Positions 60,219-60,249 of a stretch of 60,249 bases of DNA are shown one piece after another; position 1 is the first letter of the stretch; every line of letters starts with the position of its first letter. The stretch lies in NCBI GenBank assembly GCA_947566125.1, contig CANOIR010000007.1, positions 1-60,249 on the forward strand, given 5' to 3'. The notes beneath the pieces are model-generated. The model had not been told where the DNA came from. It saw nothing but the letters and a program-made list of their open reading frames with translations, and did not search any database. Both the position numbers and the translations under genes were made by a program. The DNA is from an uncultured Ruminococcus sp. (GTDB lineage: Bacteria; Bacillota; Clostridia; Oscillospirales; Ruminococcaceae).

Positions 60219-60249
60219 GCAAATTATCCCAGAAATCCACCAATTATCC
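60219..60249 (+). promoter_or_regulatory. Second AgrA-type operator, cut by the window edge
   Basis: GCAAATTATCCCAGAAATCC then ACCAATTATCC on the plus strand, matching the agrBD upstream repeats at about 28 of 31 bases; the two half-sites are 20 bases apart instead of 21. By the agrBD geometry a promoter should follow to the right, outside the window. Confidence 0.65.

Overview
The window is a low-GC (roughly one third G+C) chromosomal segment of a spore-forming Gram-positive anaerobe, most like a Ruminococcus or a close relative (Oscillospiraceae). The grounds are two secreted dockerin proteins (20805-22370 and 47148-48587), many sporulation and germination genes (bofA, spoVG, a SpoIIQ-like M23 protein, gerA/gerB/gerC, spoVB, spoIIP), GTP-type PEP carboxykinase, AGGAGG ribosome binding sites and textbook sigma-A promoters with 17-bp spacers. 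The species cannot be fixed from sequence alone.

Layout. 1-7.1 kb: tail of an unknown gene, a tiny membrane peptide, a RING-like zinc-finger membrane protein, a four-gene minus-strand operon ending in bofA, a YfcE-type phosphoesterase, YfhO, an ADP-ribose pyrophosphatase and spoVG. 7.1-20.6 kb: cell wall, division and shape genes (murC, zapA, U32 hydroxylase, dut, DUF4321, mreBCD, class B PBP), then mgsA, hisS, aspS. 20.8-28.1 kb: dockerin-M6 protease, SpoIIQ-like protein, CapA-like lipoprotein, gerABC operon. 28.4-34.8 kb: polA-rimI-Dabb-tsaD and pckG. 34.9-39.3 kb: a small accessory patch in which unrelated genes sit between near-identical promoters, 3' repeats and a duplicated leader, followed by dus and ydcF. 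39.4-46.9 kb: rqcP, mazG, trpS, dacF, an aminotransferase, and spoVB with an apparent CTG start. 47.1-52.9 kb: a modular dockerin protein, ychF, prfB with a structured leader, spoIIP.

53.1-56.1 kb holds the most interesting system: a complete Agr-type quorum-sensing locus on the minus strand, as two units, agrA-agrC and agrB-agrD. The 43-aa agrD overlaps agrB, is very short, and carries serine where the thiolactone cysteine is normally found. A pair of direct repeats lies upstream of agrBD (probable AgrA site), and a near-copy of this site occurs at the extreme right edge (60219-60249), pointing to an Agr-controlled gene just outside the window.

56.4-60.2 kb: a DUF4417-type gene and a paralogue of its C-terminal domain, tRNA-Arg(CCG), then a 26-nt 3' fragment of a tRNA-Ser that looks like the end of an element integrated in a tRNA gene. 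To its right are a two-gene operon (membrane GAF-like protein plus a small protein) and the Agr-type operator.

Scattered through the window are three copies of a 163-164 bp palindromic MITE-like element (6962, 28147, 40231) whose terminal repeats differ between copies by compensating base changes, and one REP-like block (51261).
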